Shown here in pieces: positions 28,013 through 37,901 of a stretch of DNA of 49,188 nt; position 1 is the stretch's first letter, and the number at the start of each line of letters is the position of its first letter. The translations under genes and the position numbers were made by a program. Under the pieces are notes generated by a model that was given only the letters and a program-made list of their open reading frames with translations, had not been told where the DNA came from and did no database searches. This DNA is from Marivita sp. Its GTDB lineage: Bacteria; Pseudomonadota; Alphaproteobacteria; Rhodobacterales; Rhodobacteraceae. The stretch spans positions 1 to 49,188 of the forward strand of contig NZ_JAEPMO010000009.1 in the NCBI RefSeq assembly GCF_017643905.1. The letters run 5' to 3'.

Positions 28013-31000
28013 TCACATGACAAAGGGCTGGTCGGCGACCCCGACCAACTGCATCAGGAAGCCGTCGCGCGTGCCACCAACGATATCGGCATGCAGATTG
28101 TCGCTTTGCAGGCGCCCGGCCTCAAGACTGCTGTCCGATCCGTCGAAACTTTGCATCACGATATGCGCGGCGGGCAGGTCCGACAGGCCAAGCGTCACGG
28201 CAAAATGACCACCCAGCAGCACCTTGTTGCCCAGATATGCGGCGTCCGCAGGCCCACCCGTTTCCGCCTTCGCCCCTTCCAGAATGGCGCGAATGAACTG
28301 CGACGGCGCCAGCCCGGCCTCATCCTCAAGCGCGTCCAACCAGAATGCCATGCCCGTCGCATCCGGCGCGCGCCCCAAAACATTTTCGTAGACCGCGGTG
28401 ACGAAGGACGGCATGTCCTCCAAAGCACCGTACAAGTTGCGGGTTTCCGGCTGGTCGAAGAAATACCCTGCGATCTCACGCAGGCTCATGCCATCGGCAA
28501 GCTGGTTGCCCCAGAAGTAAAGCCCGACTGCGTCCGGCGCGCGGTTGAAATAGGCGATGTAAAGCTCGGTCAAGGCTTCCATTGCTTCGCCGTCCAGCCG
28601 GGCCATGCCATCGAACATGTCAATCGAGATGCCGGTGGTCGAAAATGGGTGCACTTCCCGCTCGAAATCGACCTGTTCTATGCTTCTCAATTGCAGCGGC
28701 GTTGCGCCCGCCACGCGGTTTTCGATCCGGATCTCGTCTCCGGAAAACCGCAACGAATAGCTGCTTTGATCACCATTCAAAAATACAGTATCGAACCCGT
28801 CTCCCCCGTCGATCAGAACCTCACCTGTCTGCGGGCTGAACACATCGTCGCCACTGGTGGCCCCTGGTGTGGGGCTCGGTCCATCGTCTTGCACCCGATC
28901 GCCGGACCTTTCCGTAAATGGTCCAACCAGTGGTTTGGGCAATCCAAGCCCGATCTGCTCTCCCACCCACTCGACGATCTGTTGGTAGTTTTGAGCGACG
29001 GTTGGATGGATTGTGTTTGGGATTTGGATGTTTTGCGGGGGTGTTGTTCCGGTGAGTGTTGTGTAGTGGAGGAGGGATGCGAGGAAGGCGAGTGTTGGGG
29101 TGGCGTGGCCTTCGTCGTCGAGGAAGAGGTCGCGTGCGGAGAGGCGTGTGAGGCCAATCTCGGGTGTGTCGAGCATGTCGGCGATGCGGGGTCCGACGCT
29201 GATGAGGCGGACGTCGAGGTTGGGGCGGGCCTGCTGGATCATCTCGGTGAGGTCGACCCACCAGCCGTGCCAGTCGCCGGTCATGAGATCGGTCCATGCG
29301 GCGAAGGCGGCCGGGCTGGAGGGGAAGCCATCCATTTCGGGCCAGGTCTCGTAGATGTTGACGGCAGCGCCGGGGGCGCGGGCCTGGGTCCAGTCGATGA
29401 TGCGCAGCGCGGCTTCCAGCGGCGAGGTTGCGGGCTCGTGCCAATAGGGGCTGTCGGGGGACTGGTCCTGCACGAAGTTGACCGCCGAGAGGGTGATCTG
29501 GGTGAAGCCGGCCTCGGCAAAGCTCTGGCCGCTTTCCGGGTCCCAGACGGAGTCGACTCCATCGAGCCAGAGATGCGGGTTCGGCGGCAGGTCGTCATGC
29601 CGGGTCAGCATGCCGGTCTGGATGTCGACGGCATAGGAGGTGCCGGCAGCCTCGGCCAGCATATCGGTCCAGTAGGGCACGGAGGCTTCGGGATCGCCAT
29701 TGCCCCAGGCGAAGAGATCATTGCCGAAGACATATTCGCGGACCGCGTCCACCGGCTGCGGTGCCGGGGTCGGCGTGACGTCCGGTTCGGGCTCTGGCTG
29801 GGGGTCCGGCTCAGGCAGCGGTGTCGGTTCGGGTTGCGGCTCCGGGCGGGGCTGGGGGGTGACGACCGGAGCGTCGTCGTCCTCGTCCTCCTGCGGTGCG
29901 GGCGCGGGGGCGGTGCCGAAGTCGAAATCGGCATTGCCCGTGATCCCGTCCTTCATCGTGGCGGGGGCGGGATGGCTGTCCATGAACGCCACCACGGCGT
30001 CATGGCGCGCGGTGCTGTCCTGCAGGTGGCGCAGCGACCCCCAGCTGCCCCACTGGCTGGGCTCGGAGACATCGACGAAGACGTTGAACAGCGTGCCACC
30101 GGCCGTTTCCCAACCCGCGAGCAGCTCGGTGTAGAGCTGGCCCATGCCGGCGGAATAGTTGAGATGGGTGAAGAACTCGGTGAGCAGGTCGTTGTTGACC
30201 CAGGACCCGACACCGACCACATGGGTGCCGCCCTCGTACATCACCAGATCGAGGCCATGCGCATCGGCCACCGCCTTGTGATAGCGGAAGAGCTCGAACA
30301 TGCCCTGCAGGGAATCCTCGGCATTGCCGGTGACGGAGCCGTCGCGCAGCTCGCGCACGGCCAGAGCGAAGCGGTGCTGGGCGACATAGGCCTGGGCGGC
30401 AGTCCCGCTCAGCCCCTGGGCCTGCGCCTCCTGGCGGGCCTGCGCCTCGCTCTGGGCGATCCAGTCGAGCACGGCGGGGGCTTTCTCGTCGGTGCCGAGG
30501 CTGTTGCCGAAATAGCCGGTGATCGCATAGGTGTCGAAGGAGAGATAGGGCGCATCATTGGCCGGGCTGAGGGCCTGCCAGGCCGGGGCGTCCAGAAGGG
30601 ACTCCTCGAGACCGGGCCAGTAGGTGTGGGTCGCGATGACCTTGACCAGTCGATCCTCGTTGCCGGCATAGACGCTGTCGAGCACGCGGGCCATCTCGGC
30701 GGAGCGGGCGCCGTATTCCTGCATCCAGCCATCGCCAAGGTCCTGACCAAAGCGCGCTTCTGCGGCGGTCACGGCCTCGCGGGCCTGTTCGAACATCCAG
30801 TTCCAGACCTCGTTGGACATCTCGATATGGGCGCGCAGATCGGGGTCGAGATTGTCGCGCACATAGGTAGCGAAGTTGCGGATATAGGTCTCGTCGGCAT
30901 TCCAGGGGATGTTGAACCAGGGCTCGGTGCCGGTGGCATTGGCCAGCGCCACCATGACCTCGAGGGGCACACCCTCGGAATAGGTGTAGGTGCTGGGTGT

Positions 31001-31633
31001 GGGGCGGTCGGACCAGCTGCGGATGGTGGATTCGTTGGTCTCCTGCCAATCCATGAAGCGCAGACCCTGGGCGTCGTTGATGACCTCGAGCCAGAGCGGG
31101 TTGAAAAGCGCGCCCGCCTCGAAGGCGGGGATGTACTCTTGTTTGACCACCTCGATATTGCGCAGGTAGTCGCCGGTGTTCTGCGGATCGGTGGCGGAGA
31201 TGGAAACGACGACCATGCCTTCGCCGGTGGGGGTGTAGTTGAACCAGATCTCGCCATCGGATTGCGACACGATCTCGGCGCCGTAAACGGAAATCTCGCC
31301 CGCGCCGTCATAGCTCAGCCGGTAGGTGCCCGCCGTATAGAGCGCCTCCGCCGGCATCTCGGTCAGGATGAAGGTCTCGACCCGGTCGACACCCGCAGGC
31401 AGATCGGTGATCCAGCCATTGGCATCCAGAACACCCATCGCCTCAAGATCCTCGGCCATATAGGCGCCCCACTGGCTCTCGGTATGCGCGTGCCACGCCC
31501 GCGCCGTCTTGAACACGTCCAGAAACGGCTGCTGCACACTCCAGTCAACAATCCCCCGCAACCCAAACGAAAGACCCGCCGCAGACGTCTGCGTCCCGAA
31601 TACATCAACCAAAGGTTCCATACCCCACTCCAT
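28013..31633 (-). CDS. large modular secreted protein: clan GH-A-like glycosidase domain, Pro/Glu-rich linker, SGNH-like domain, RTX-like segment, DUF4214-like C-terminus
   Basis: 1206 aa; HIEMSNEVWNWMFEQ and DLVMYEGGTH candidate catalytic Glu motifs; PQPRPEPQPEPTPLPEPDPQPEPEP linker; GDDVF..DGGDGFDTVFLNG; LYIAYFNRAPDAVGLYFWGNQLADGMSLREIAGYFFDQPE; no N-terminal signal peptide. Confidence 0.85.
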   Translation of the reverse strand: MEWGMEPLVDVFGTQTSAAGLSFGLRGIVDWSVQQPFLDVFKTARAWHAHTESQWGAYMAEDLEAMGVLDANGWITDLPAGVDRVETFILTEMPAEALYTAGTYRLSYDGAGEISVYGAEIVSQSDGEIWFNYTPTGEGMVVVSISATDPQNTGDYLRNIEVVKQEYIPAFEAGALFNPLWLEVINDAQGLRFMDWQETNESTIRSWSDRPTPSTYTYSEGVPLEVMVALANATGTEPWFNIPWNADETYIRNFATYVRDNLDPDLRAHIEMSNEVWNWMFEQAREAVTAAEARFGQDLGDGWMQEYGARSAEMARVLDSVYAGNEDRLVKVIATHTYWPGLEESLLDAPAWQALSPANDAPYLSFDTYAITGYFGNSLGTDEKAPAVLDWIAQSEAQARQEAQAQGLSGTAAQAYVAQHRFALAVRELRDGSVTGNAEDSLQGMFELFRYHKAVADAHGLDLVMYEGGTHVVGVGSWVNNDLLTEFFTHLNYSAGMGQLYTELLAGWETAGGTLFNVFVDVSEPSQWGSWGSLRHLQDSTARHDAVVAFMDSHPAPATMKDGITGNADFDFGTAPAPAPQEDEDDDAPVVTPQPRPEPQPEPTPLPEPDPQPEPEPDVTPTPAPQPVDAVREYVFGNDLFAWGNGDPEASVPYWTDMLAEAAGTSYAVDIQTGMLTRHDDLPPNPHLWLDGVDSVWDPESGQSFAEAGFTQITLSAVNFVQDQSPDSPYWHEPATSPLEAALRIIDWTQARAPGAAVNIYETWPEMDGFPSSPAAFAAWTDLMTGDWHGWWVDLTEMIQQARPNLDVRLISVGPRIADMLDTPEIGLTRLSARDLFLDDEGHATPTLAFLASLLHYTTLTGTTPPQNIQIPNTIHPTVAQNYQQIVEWVGEQIGLGLPKPLVGPFTERSGDRVQDDGPSPTPGATSGDDVFSPQTGEVLIDGGDGFDTVFLNGDQSSYSLRFSGDEIRIENRVAGATPLQLRSIEQVDFEREVHPFSTTGISIDMFDGMARLDGEAMEALTELYIAYFNRAPDAVGLYFWGNQLADGMSLREIAGYFFDQPETRNLYGALEDMPSFVTAVYENVLGRAPDATGMAFWLDALEDEAGLAPSQFIRAILEGAKAETGGPADAAYLGNKVLLGGHFAVTLGLSDLPAAHIVMQSFDGSDSSLEAGRLQSDNLHADIVGGTRDGFLMQLVGVADQPFVM

Positions 31634-31792
31634 TCATCCAAAACGCCCCCGCGAAAGGGGATGGCAGGACAGGAGTGAACACGGTCTTAAAGGGCCAATT
31701 TTCCGAAAAATCTATTGTTTTGAGTGGCTTGTGTTGATGTCGGCAAAGGGCGGATAGGTGAAGAAGGAACCGTGCAAATCCAAGGTCTTATG

Positions 31793-31832
31793 CCCGTCAG
31801 GTACGATGCGCAAAGCTCGCGGACCTGACGGG
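31793..31832. repeat. perfect 10-bp inverted repeat (hairpin)
   Basis: cccgtcaggt ... acctgacggg with a 20-nt loop, intergenic. Confidence 0.6.
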
Positions 31833-31951
31833 GTGCGAAATGGCTAGAATTTTAGGCGATCGGTCCAAAGCGGTGGAACGCGCGTGCGGAGCAAGGCAAG
31901 CGAGGATGTCGCCGACTTTGCTTCCTACGCGCGCCAGCTGAATGACGGAGT

Positions 31952-32368
31952 TCAGGTCCGGCGCAGCTTGATCACGACGTTGACACTGGAAATCTCTGCC
32001 CCTTCCGGCGGACCGGGAATACGGGCGATTTCAAGTTCGTCCGCAGGTGCATCCGTCAGACGCCCTTCGTCTTCCCAGAAGAAATGCGGATGGTCATGGG
32101 TATTGGTGTCGAAGTAGCTGCGTGCGCCATCGACCGTGACTTCCTGCATCAAACCGGCTTCGCAGAATGCGCGAAGGGTGTTGTACACAGTTGCTAGCGA
32201 CACCTGTTCGCCAGTGGATTGCGCGGCGGCAAACAGGCTTTCAGCGGTGACATGGCGGTTCTTGCCATCGCCGACCAGCAGAGATGCCAACGCGACACGT
32301 TGCCGTGTGGGGCGCACGCCACCCTTGGTCAGCCATTCCGTTCCGCGGTCGATGGATTGTGAAGACAT
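31952..32368 (-). CDS. irr: Fur-family iron response regulator
   Basis: [80 protein letters not shown]; divergent from fabA. Confidence 0.92.
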   Translation of the reverse strand: MSSQSIDRGTEWLTKGGVRPTRQRVALASLLVGDGKNRHVTAESLFAAAQSTGEQVSLATVYNTLRAFCEAGLMQEVTVDGARSYFDTNTHDHPHFFWEDEGRLTDAPADELEIARIPGPPEGAEISSVNVVIKLRRT

Positions 32369-32541
32369 GCCAACTTCGCTCCTTGATACCTGTGTATATA
32401 GGGTGCGAAACGCGCGCAGTTCAATTAAATTTCTTGCAACAACTTGTCTCAGGCGCTGCGGCCCGGTGGGCTTGCACGCGCGGCGGGCAGGGTGCTAGAG
32501 GGGGCAGGATTTTGCCAATCACACCGGGAGCCTTGTCCACC

Positions 32542-33051
32542 ATGTCCGAATTTCCTCGCAGTTTCGACCGTGACGATCTCTTGAAATGTGCGCGTGGTGA
32601 GCTGTTCGGACCCGGAAATGCACAGCTTCCTGAACCGCCGATGCTGATGATGGATCGGATCACCGATATCTCTGGCGATGGCGGAGAACATGGCAAAGGC
32701 CATGTTGTGGCCGAGTTCGATATCACGCCGGACCTGTGGTTTTTTGACTGCCACTTCCCCGGAAACCCGATCATGCCGGGCTGTCTGGGCCTTGATGGAC
32801 TTTGGCAATTGACCGGTTTCAACCTGGGCTGGCGCGGCTGGCAGGGACGCGGCTATGCGTTGGGTGTGGGCGAGGTCAAGCTGACCGGCATGGTGCGTCC
32901 GGATCGCAGGATGCTGACCTATTACGTCGATTTCACCAAGGCGATCCAGACGCGACGCCTGACGATGGGTGTTGCCGACGGCCGGGTCGAGGCGGATGGC
33001 GAAACCATCTATGTCGTCAAGGACATGAAGGTCGCTCTGTCGGAAAGCTGA
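32542..33051 (+). CDS. fabA: 3-hydroxydecanoyl-ACP dehydratase/isomerase
   Basis: [43 protein letters not shown]. Confidence 0.96.
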   Translation: MSEFPRSFDRDDLLKCARGELFGPGNAQLPEPPMLMMDRITDISGDGGEHGKGHVVAEFDITPDLWFFDCHFPGNPIMPGCLGLDGLWQLTGFNLGWRGWQGRGYALGVGEVKLTGMVRPDRRMLTYYVDFTKAIQTRRLTMGVADGRVEADGETIYVVKDMKVALSES

Positions 33052-33077
33052 TAGCGCGCGCCATTGGCACGACCGAG

Positions 33078-33740
33078 CTATTTCTTAGGGCCGGGGCTGA
33101 AGACCATTTTCTGGTTCGCCTGCTTGTCCCGCGCACCGGTCCACGCGTAACACAAAAGCGCGGGGTTCTGATCTACGACCGTGATACGGTGCCGCTGCTC
33201 GGGCGGGTTGAAGATCAGCGATCCCGGCGCATACACGCCCTGATCGTTTTCCGACACGGCGCCTGACAGGCAGATATAGCTTTCGGAAATGCCGTCATGC
33301 GCATGGGCCGGATAGGTACAGCCCGGCGCAAAAAGAACGAGCCCGAGGATCACTTCGTCTGTGATCACAGGTCCGGTGGGACCGACCAGTTCGGCATAGG
33401 CATAGGTCCGTTCCAGTCCGCGTGGCACTTTTTCGTAGCCGTATTGCCAGACCAGATGGGCCTGCACGCTTTCCAACGCGCGAATGAACGGCGCGTGGCG
33501 TTCCATCCGGCCGTTGTCGAGCGCACGGCGCCAATGGGCTGTGACTGGCTTGGACACGGGGTCATGTTCATGCACTTCGGCATTTGCCTTGATCACCCGA
33601 CTGATCCCGTCGCGGACGGTTTTCTGGTGGCTGCGGATCTTGGCGCTGCCTCCGGCAGACAGACGCCGGTAGAGCTCGTAGTAGTCGCGCAGAAGGTAAA
33701 GCCAGTCCGGGCGGTCCTGAAGACGGGGTTGGTCTGGCAT
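33078..33740 (-). CDS. dddL: dimethylsulfoniopropionate (DMSP) lyase DddL
   Basis: DRPDWLYLLRDYYELYRRLSAGGSAKIRSHQ; VLFAPGCTYPAHAHDGISESYICLSGAVSENDQGVYAPGSLIFNPPEQRHRI; cupin and DddL signature. Confidence 0.9.
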   Translation of the reverse strand: MPDQPRLQDRPDWLYLLRDYYELYRRLSAGGSAKIRSHQKTVRDGISRVIKANAEVHEHDPVSKPVTAHWRRALDNGRMERHAPFIRALESVQAHLVWQYGYEKVPRGLERTYAYAELVGPTGPVITDEVILGLVLFAPGCTYPAHAHDGISESYICLSGAVSENDQGVYAPGSLIFNPPEQRHRITVVDQNPALLCYAWTGARDKQANQKMVFSPGPKK

Positions 33741-34012
33741 GGTTGTATCCTGTCTGGCGCGGGCGATTTTGCCGCTGTGTCGCGATTCAGGGCGACGGGT
33801 TCAAGCCCGAACTGTCCCGGCGGTAGCTCGCAGAGGCGCATAATCCAAAGGTTTTTCGCATTTTGTGCCCGATGGGCGCTCTTCTGCCGCCTATCGTGGC
33901 AGTTTCTGATCTGCCGTGGGCCGTCACCGGAAGCCATCCACTGTGTCCAATCTGCTTGCTCCTTCCCCCCACCTTCCCCTACACACGCATGCAACAATTG
34001 TAAGGAGCCGTG

Positions 34013-35242
34013 ATGCGCCGTGTTGTCGTGACAGGATTGGGGATTGTTTCATCGATCGGGAACAATGCCGAAGAGGTGGCCGCGAGTCTGAAGGCAGGCC
34101 GCTCGGGGATCACCGCAAATGCCGATATGGCCGAACATGGGTTCCGGTCGCAGGTTGCCGGGGCCATCGATCTGAACGTGGCCGACCATGTCGACAAGCG
34201 TACGTTACGGTTCATGGGGCCGGGTGCGGCCTATGCGCATATCGCGATGGGTCAGGCGATTGCCGATGCGGGGCTGACACCGGACGAGGTGGTGAACCCC
34301 ATGACAGGCCTGATCGCGGGATCGGGCGGGCCGTCGACCAGCGCCATGCTGGCCGCGCATCAGTCTGTACTGAGCACCGGGGCGACCAAGCGGATCGGGC
34401 CGTTTGCGGTGCCCAAGACGATGTCGTCGACGGTCAGCGCCAACCTTGCGACGGCCTACCAGATTAAGGGCATGAATTTCTCGATCACCTCGGCTTGTTC
34501 GACCTCGTTGCATTGCATCGGCATGGCGGCGCAGCAGGTGGCTTTGGGCATGCAGGATGTGATGTTCGCAGGCGGTGGCGAAGAACTCGATTGGACGCTG
34601 TCCTGTCTGTTCGACGCGATGGGTGCGATGTCGTCGAAATACAACGACACGCCCGAGAAAGCGTCGCGCGCGTTTGACGCCGGTCGCGATGGCTTTGTGA
34701 TCTCGGGCGGCGGCGCAATCGTGGTGCTGGAACCGCTGGAACGGGCCTTGGCGCGCGGTGCCACGATCTATGCTGAAGTTACCGGGTTTTCGGCCACGTC
34801 GGACGGCGCTGACATGGTGGCGCCATCGGGCGAAGGCGGCGAACGGGCGATGCGTGGCGCTCTGAAAACGCTGCCAGGGGGGCGCAACGTGAGCTACATC
34901 AACGCACATGGCACCTCGACACCTGTGGGCGATGTTGGTGAGATCGAAGCCGTGCGGCGTGTCTTTGGCGAGGGCAGCACACCCCCGGTAAGCTCCACCA
35001 AGTCGATGACCGGCCACAGCCAAGGTGCGACGGGTGCGCAGGAGGCAATCTACTGCCTGCTCGCGCTGCGGGACGATTTCATCATTCCGTCGATCAACGT
35101 GGAAACACTCGACCCGGCGCTGAAACCGGAAGAGATCGCCACGGAATTGGTGGAAAACGCAGGGCTTGATACGGTGATGACCAATTCTTTCGGGTTCGGC
35201 GGCACCAACGGGTCGATGTTGTTGTCTAAGTACGTAGGTTGA
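34013..35242 (+). CDS. fabB: beta-ketoacyl-ACP synthase I
   Basis: [57 protein letters not shown]. Confidence 0.95.
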   Translation: MRRVVVTGLGIVSSIGNNAEEVAASLKAGRSGITANADMAEHGFRSQVAGAIDLNVADHVDKRTLRFMGPGAAYAHIAMGQAIADAGLTPDEVVNPMTGLIAGSGGPSTSAMLAAHQSVLSTGATKRIGPFAVPKTMSSTVSANLATAYQIKGMNFSITSACSTSLHCIGMAAQQVALGMQDVMFAGGGEELDWTLSCLFDAMGAMSSKYNDTPEKASRAFDAGRDGFVISGGGAIVVLEPLERALARGATIYAEVTGFSATSDGADMVAPSGEGGERAMRGALKTLPGGRNVSYINAHGTSTPVGDVGEIEAVRRVFGEGSTPPVSSTKSMTGHSQGATGAQEAIYCLLALRDDFIIPSINVETLDPALKPEEIATELVENAGLDTVMTNSFGFGGTNGSMLLSKYVG

Positions 35243-35244
35243 AG

Positions 35245-36036
35245 ATGTCGGGACAGTTGCAGGGCAAACGCGGGCTTATCATGGGCGTCGCCAATGAACG
35301 CTCCATCGCGTGGGGGATCGCCAAAGCGATGGCCGAAGCGGGCGCAGAGCTTGCCTTCACCTATCAGGGCGAAGCGTTCGGCAAGCGGCTGGAGCCTCTG
35401 GCGGCAAGTGTCGGGTCGGATTTTATGGTCGATGTCGACGTGACCGATGATGCGTCACTCGATACCGCGTTCGAACAGCTCGCCGCGCGCTGGCCGACGA
35501 TTGATTTCCTTGTCCACGCCATCGCGTTTTCCGACAAGTCTGAACTTCAGGGGCGGATCCTCAACACCAGCCGCGCCAACTTCAAGAATTCGCTGGATAT
35601 TTCGGCCTACAGCTTCATCGACGTGGCGCGCCGGGCGCACCCGTTGATGGTGGAGAACGGCGGCACGCTTCTGACGCTGACCTACATGGGCTCGACCCGC
35701 GTGACGCCCAGCTACAATGTCATGGGCGTGGCCAAGGCCGCATTGGAAGCCTCTGTGCGCTATCTGGCGAACGATCTTGGTCCCGAAGGGATCCGCGTCA
35801 ACGCGATCAGCCCGGGTCCGATGAAGACGCTCGCAGGCGCGGCCATCGGCGGCGCGCGCAAGACGTACAAGCACACGGACATGAACGCGCCTCTGCGGTC
35901 GAATGCGACGCTCGAGGCAGTTGGTGGGACAGCGGTGTATCTTGCGTCGGATGCCGGTGCCTGCACCACGGGCGAGATCATTCGCGTCGATGGTGGGTTC
36001 CATGTTTTGGGCATGCCGCAGTACGAGCATCTTTGA
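35245..36036 (+). CDS. fabI: enoyl-ACP reductase (NADH)
   Basis: GKRGLIMGVANERSIAWGIAKAMAEAGAELAFTYQGE; SPGPMKTLAGAAIGG. Confidence 0.95.
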   Translation: MSGQLQGKRGLIMGVANERSIAWGIAKAMAEAGAELAFTYQGEAFGKRLEPLAASVGSDFMVDVDVTDDASLDTAFEQLAARWPTIDFLVHAIAFSDKSELQGRILNTSRANFKNSLDISAYSFIDVARRAHPLMVENGGTLLTLTYMGSTRVTPSYNVMGVAKAALEASVRYLANDLGPEGIRVNAISPGPMKTLAGAAIGGARKTYKHTDMNAPLRSNATLEAVGGTAVYLASDAGACTTGEIIRVDGGFHVLGMPQYEHL

Positions 36037-36094
36037 CGCAGTCGGGAACTCTGCCCTGAGTTGACCGTTGTTTCCTGCAAAGGAGACACGTCAA

Positions 36095-36769
36095 ATGACA
36101 TACACGCTGACGCTGCAAAGCATCGAAGCCGTAACGCATGACACGCACCATTTGGTGTTCAACAAACCCGATGGTTACGACTACACACCGGGTCAGGCCT
36201 GCGATTTTGCGCTCGCCAAAGATGGCTGGCGCGATCAGCAGCGTCCCTTCACCTTTACCGGTTTGCCCACTGACTCGACGCTGGAATTTGTCATCAAGTC
36301 TTATCCCGACCACGATGGCGTCACCGAACAGATCGCCAAGATGCAGATGGCAGATCAGGTTGAGATCAGCGATCCGTGGGGCGCCATCGAAGATAAGGGT
36401 CCGGGTGTGTTCATCGCGGGCGGGGCTGGAATTACACCGTTCATCGCCGTGCTGAAACGCCGTTTGCAGACTCATGGATCGCTGGCCGATTGCCACCTGG
36501 TCTTTTCCAACAAGACCGAGAAAGACATCATCTTGCGTGACGCTTTCACGTCGATGTCCGGTCTGAATTGCCACTTTGTTGTAACAGATGAACCCGAAAG
36601 TGAATTGTCACGGGGTCAGATCGACTCGGAATACCTTGCCCCGATCGTCACCCAGACGGATGGCCCGATCTATATCTGCGGGCCGGAACCGATGATCGAC
36701 GACATGTCCAAATGTCTCCGGGACTTGGACGTGTCCGAGCAGCGGATTGTCACCGAAGACCTGAACTGA
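36095..36769 (+). CDS. FAD/NAD(P)-binding flavodoxin/ferredoxin reductase-like protein
   Basis: YTPGQACDFAL, RPFTFTGLPTDSTLEFVIKSY, FIAGGAGITPFIAVLK, ICGPEPMIDDM. Confidence 0.88.
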   Translation: MTYTLTLQSIEAVTHDTHHLVFNKPDGYDYTPGQACDFALAKDGWRDQQRPFTFTGLPTDSTLEFVIKSYPDHDGVTEQIAKMQMADQVEISDPWGAIEDKGPGVFIAGGAGITPFIAVLKRRLQTHGSLADCHLVFSNKTEKDIILRDAFTSMSGLNCHFVVTDEPESELSRGQIDSEYLAPIVTQTDGPIYICGPEPMIDDMSKCLRDLDVSEQRIVTEDLN

Positions 36770-36795
36770 ACCGTCACCAGAAAATTTAAGATCGT

Positions 36796-36814
36796 CCGCC
36801 GAACCGTTCGGCGG
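36796..36814 (+). terminator. hairpin between reductase and LOV kinase genes
   Basis: ccgccgaa-ccg-ttcggcgg perfect 8-bp stem; no clear U-tract. Confidence 0.45.
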
Positions 36815-36872
36815 GCGTTCGTCACACGAGTGCGCTGTGGGCAGGACCACAGGCGCAATGAGGTAAGTCACG

Positions 36873-37895
36873 ATGGACCGAGAAGTGTCTTTTCAACCGG
36901 GCGACATAAGCAATGAGGATGCGACTGCGATCTTCAGCTCGTCCACAGTCTCCATGGTTCTGACCAATCCCCGTTTGCCCGACAATCCGATTGTATACGT
37001 GAATCGCGCGTTCGAACGGCTGACCGGCTACACGTCAGACATGGCGCTGGGCCGCAATTGCCGATTTCTGCAGGGCGAGCAAACCTCTGCTTCGGCGGTG
37101 AAGGACCTGCGAAACGCTATCGAGAAGCGCGCGGAAATCTCGACCGTTTTGACGAACATCCGCGCAAATGGTGAGCCGTTCCTGAACGCGCTTCTGATTT
37201 CGCCGGTCGTCGATGACACCGGAGAGCTGGTGTACTTTGTGGGGCTCCAAAGCGAAGTCGCCAACGACAAACAGGCGGAACGGCTCAAGCAGTTCGAAAC
37301 CGTCATGGCCGAGATTCAGCACCGCGTTAAAAACCACCTGTCGATGATCCTTGGCCTCATCCGAATGAAGGCGCGCAAAAGCAAAGCGCCTGAGGAATAC
37401 AAAGACCTGTCCCGCCGGATCGAAAGCCTGCAATTGCTCTATGAGGAAATGTCGGCGGCGACGCTGGAACGCAATGACGGCAAGATCAAGCTGGGTGCGT
37501 ATCTCGGCCGTGTCGCCAACGCGATCGCCTATCTCGACAGTCGTCCCGGCGTGCGCATGAACATCCATGTCGAACCGCTCATGGTGGACACGGAAACCGC
37601 TGTGCGGATCGGGTTGATCCTGTCAGAGGTTCTGACCAACGCGATGCAACACGCGTTCCGGGATCAGAAGTCCGGTCTGGTTGAATTGCGGGTGATGCGC
37701 ACGGACAATGGCGGGATGCGCGCAATGGTCACGGACGACGGGGTTGGTCTTCCAGTAGGTGTGACTTGGCCCAATTCGGACGGTTTGGGAGGGCGCATCG
37801 TACAAGGACTCTGCGAGGGTCTGGAGGCTACTCTTCAGGTCACACGGGGCGCCGTGGGAACCATCGTCACATTGGACGTTCCCGTCGCGGATTGA
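36873..37895 (+). CDS. LOV-domain (blue-light) histidine kinase, HisKA_2/HWE type
   Basis: LOV motif GRNCRFLQGEQT plus FLNALLISPVVDDTG; EIQHRVKNHLSMILGLIRMKAR; HATPase region LILSEVLTNAMQHAF. Confidence 0.92.
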   Translation: MDREVSFQPGDISNEDATAIFSSSTVSMVLTNPRLPDNPIVYVNRAFERLTGYTSDMALGRNCRFLQGEQTSASAVKDLRNAIEKRAEISTVLTNIRANGEPFLNALLISPVVDDTGELVYFVGLQSEVANDKQAERLKQFETVMAEIQHRVKNHLSMILGLIRMKARKSKAPEEYKDLSRRIESLQLLYEEMSAATLERNDGKIKLGAYLGRVANAIAYLDSRPGVRMNIHVEPLMVDTETAVRIGLILSEVLTNAMQHAFRDQKSGLVELRVMRTDNGGMRAMVTDDGVGLPVGVTWPNSDGLGGRIVQGLCEGLEATLQVTRGAVGTIVTLDVPVAD

Positions 37896-37901
37896 CCCCG
37901 C

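Noticed and set aside
27890-31678. 1262-aa plus-strand ORF opposite the modular secreted protein
   Set aside because: Translation is low-complexity G/V/R/H-rich with no recognisable domain. It is an antisense by-product of high GC3 in the minus-strand gene, which has clear domain motifs.
31850-31870. Possible Irr/ICE-like box near 'ggctagaattttaggcg'
   Set aside because: Only a partial match to a TTTAGAA..TTCTAAA type palindrome, and located downstream of irr rather than in a promoter.
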